Below, in pieces: positions 32,095-32,488 of a stretch of DNA of 32,488 nt (positions are counted from its first letter, which is position 1; every line of letters starts with the position of its first letter). Source of the DNA: an uncultured Collinsella sp. (GTDB lineage Bacteria > Actinomycetota > Coriobacteriia > Coriobacteriales > Coriobacteriaceae); NCBI GenBank assembly GCA_959596495.1, contig CAUFXK010000016.1:1-32488 (forward strand), in the 5' to 3' direction. A model generated the notes under the pieces. That model ran no database searches, had not been told where the DNA came from, and worked only from the letters and a program-made list of their open reading frames with translations. The translations under genes were made by a program, and so were the position numbers.

Positions 32095-32116
32095 GCGGGC
32101 AGAGCGATCTGCCCGC
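32095..32116 (+). terminator. Hairpin after the GH13-GH77 gene
   Basis: 8-bp GC arms gcgggcag (32095-32102) and ctgcccgc (32109-32116) enclose a 6-nt loop, preceded by TTTTT and followed by tttg. It lies 44 nt after the stop codon. It is a plausible intrinsic terminator, perhaps leaky given the short T-run before the next gene. Confidence 0.6.
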
Positions 32117-32138
32117 TTTGTGCTGAAAAGGAAGTATT

Positions 32139-32375
32139 ATGGCGCGCTACGATTACAAGTGCACGAGCTGCGGCAACGTGTTTGAGGTTGAGCACCCCAT
32201 GTCCGAGACGCCCGAGGTCGTATGCCCCAGCTGCGGCGCCCCGGCATCCAAGACGTTCTCGGCCAGCGGCATTAAGTTCGACGGCAGCGGTTTCTACAAC
32301 ACAGACCAACGCAGTGGCGGCTCCAGCACCAGCGCCACCAGCGGCTGTTGCGCCAACTGCCCGCACAACCACTAG
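32139..32375 (+). CDS. FmdB-family zinc-ribbon protein
   Basis: The product has 78 residues, with AGGAAG five nt before ATG 32139. It starts MARYDYKCTSCGNVFEVEHPM, with CPSCGAPASKTF after it: two CxxC pairs forming a zinc ribbon, the hallmark of the FmdB putative regulatory family. A flexible Gly/Ser segment and a C-terminal CCANCPHNH follow. Members are widespread and largely uncharacterised; the name comes from a formamidase locus. No functional link to glycogen genes is evident. Confidence 0.88.
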   Translation: MARYDYKCTSCGNVFEVEHPMSETPEVVCPSCGAPASKTFSASGIKFDGSGFYNTDQRSGGSSTSATSGCCANCPHNH

Positions 32376-32404
32376 AGACAAGCGGTCTCACTACTCAGAT
32401 TTCC

Positions 32405-32488
32405 CTATGAGTTGCGGTGAAATAGTTCCTGAATGGGGGTGCGGACGATTTCTTGGACCGCGCCTAGGCGTATCCAAGCTTCCTGCGG
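32405..32488 (-). CDS. C-terminal end of a probable minus-strand gene (cut by window edge)
   Basis: The frame is open from the window edge to TAG at 32405-32407 and gives 27 residues, including EAWIRLGAVQEIVR and IQELFHRNS. The composition is protein-like and the gene would converge on the fmdB-like gene with a 29-nt gap. I do not recognise the family from so short a piece. Confidence 0.45.
   Translation of the reverse strand, partial: PQEAWIRLGAVQEIVRTPIQELFHRNS

Noticed and set aside
1..32488. CRISPR arrays, insertion sequences, rRNA genes
   Set aside because: No regularly spaced direct repeats, no transposase motifs and no rRNA sequence were seen in the window.

Overview
The window looks like chromosomal DNA of a gut actinobacterium of the class Coriobacteriia, most likely Collinsella or a close relative. 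This is inferred from the GC-rich codon use of the housekeeping genes, a GlgC/GlgD-type glycogen locus, LoaP-type control of the polysaccharide operon, and alanine/lysine-rich protein tails. No 16S gene or other marker is present to settle it.

Positions 1-16054 (minus strand, read right to left) are one exopolysaccharide/capsule operon. It opens with a LoaP/NusG-type antiterminator (16054-15509), followed by a polyprenyl-phosphate sugar-1-phosphate transferase, two GT4 glycosyltransferases and a radical SAM/SPASM protein. Next come a polysaccharide pyruvyl transferase with an FrhB-like iron-sulfur protein, a GT2, a GT4-like enzyme and a Wzy-type polymerase. A second pyruvyl transferase, a Wzx flippase, a second FrhB-like protein and a frameshifted O-acyltransferase follow. 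The window ends inside rmlA (dTDP-glucose synthesis). Most genes overlap or abut. Base composition is patchy, as in loci assembled by exchange. Several coding genes contain perfect hairpins or palindromes that neither protein coding nor chance readily explains.

Positions 16055-16809 are a long gene-free stretch forming the untranslated leader/upstream region of that operon. It is bounded by the terminator of a tRNA-Ala(GGC) gene, which has a clear promoter. Next are thiN (thiamine pyrophosphokinase) and a HAD hydrolase on the minus strand.

Positions 18337-32050 (plus strand) are a complete glycogen locus: glgB (branching), glgP (phosphorylase), glgC and glgD (ADP-glucose pyrophosphorylase subunits), glgA (synthase), and a GH13-GH77 fusion (debranching/amylase-like domain plus 4-alpha-glucanotransferase). 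GlgB and GlgA end in long Lys/Ala/Thr-rich tails resembling histone H1, and the GlgA tail is nearly 300 residues. The intergenic regions before glgB and before the fusion gene share TGGTAAA(A)C boxes, suggesting one regulator. A 134-bp element with 15-bp inverted ends lies between glgA and the fusion gene. The window closes with an FmdB-type zinc-ribbon gene and the tail of a probable minus-strand gene.

Start codons were chosen from Shine-Dalgarno (SD) spacing and family N-termini. Gene functions rest on recognised motifs, not on database searches.
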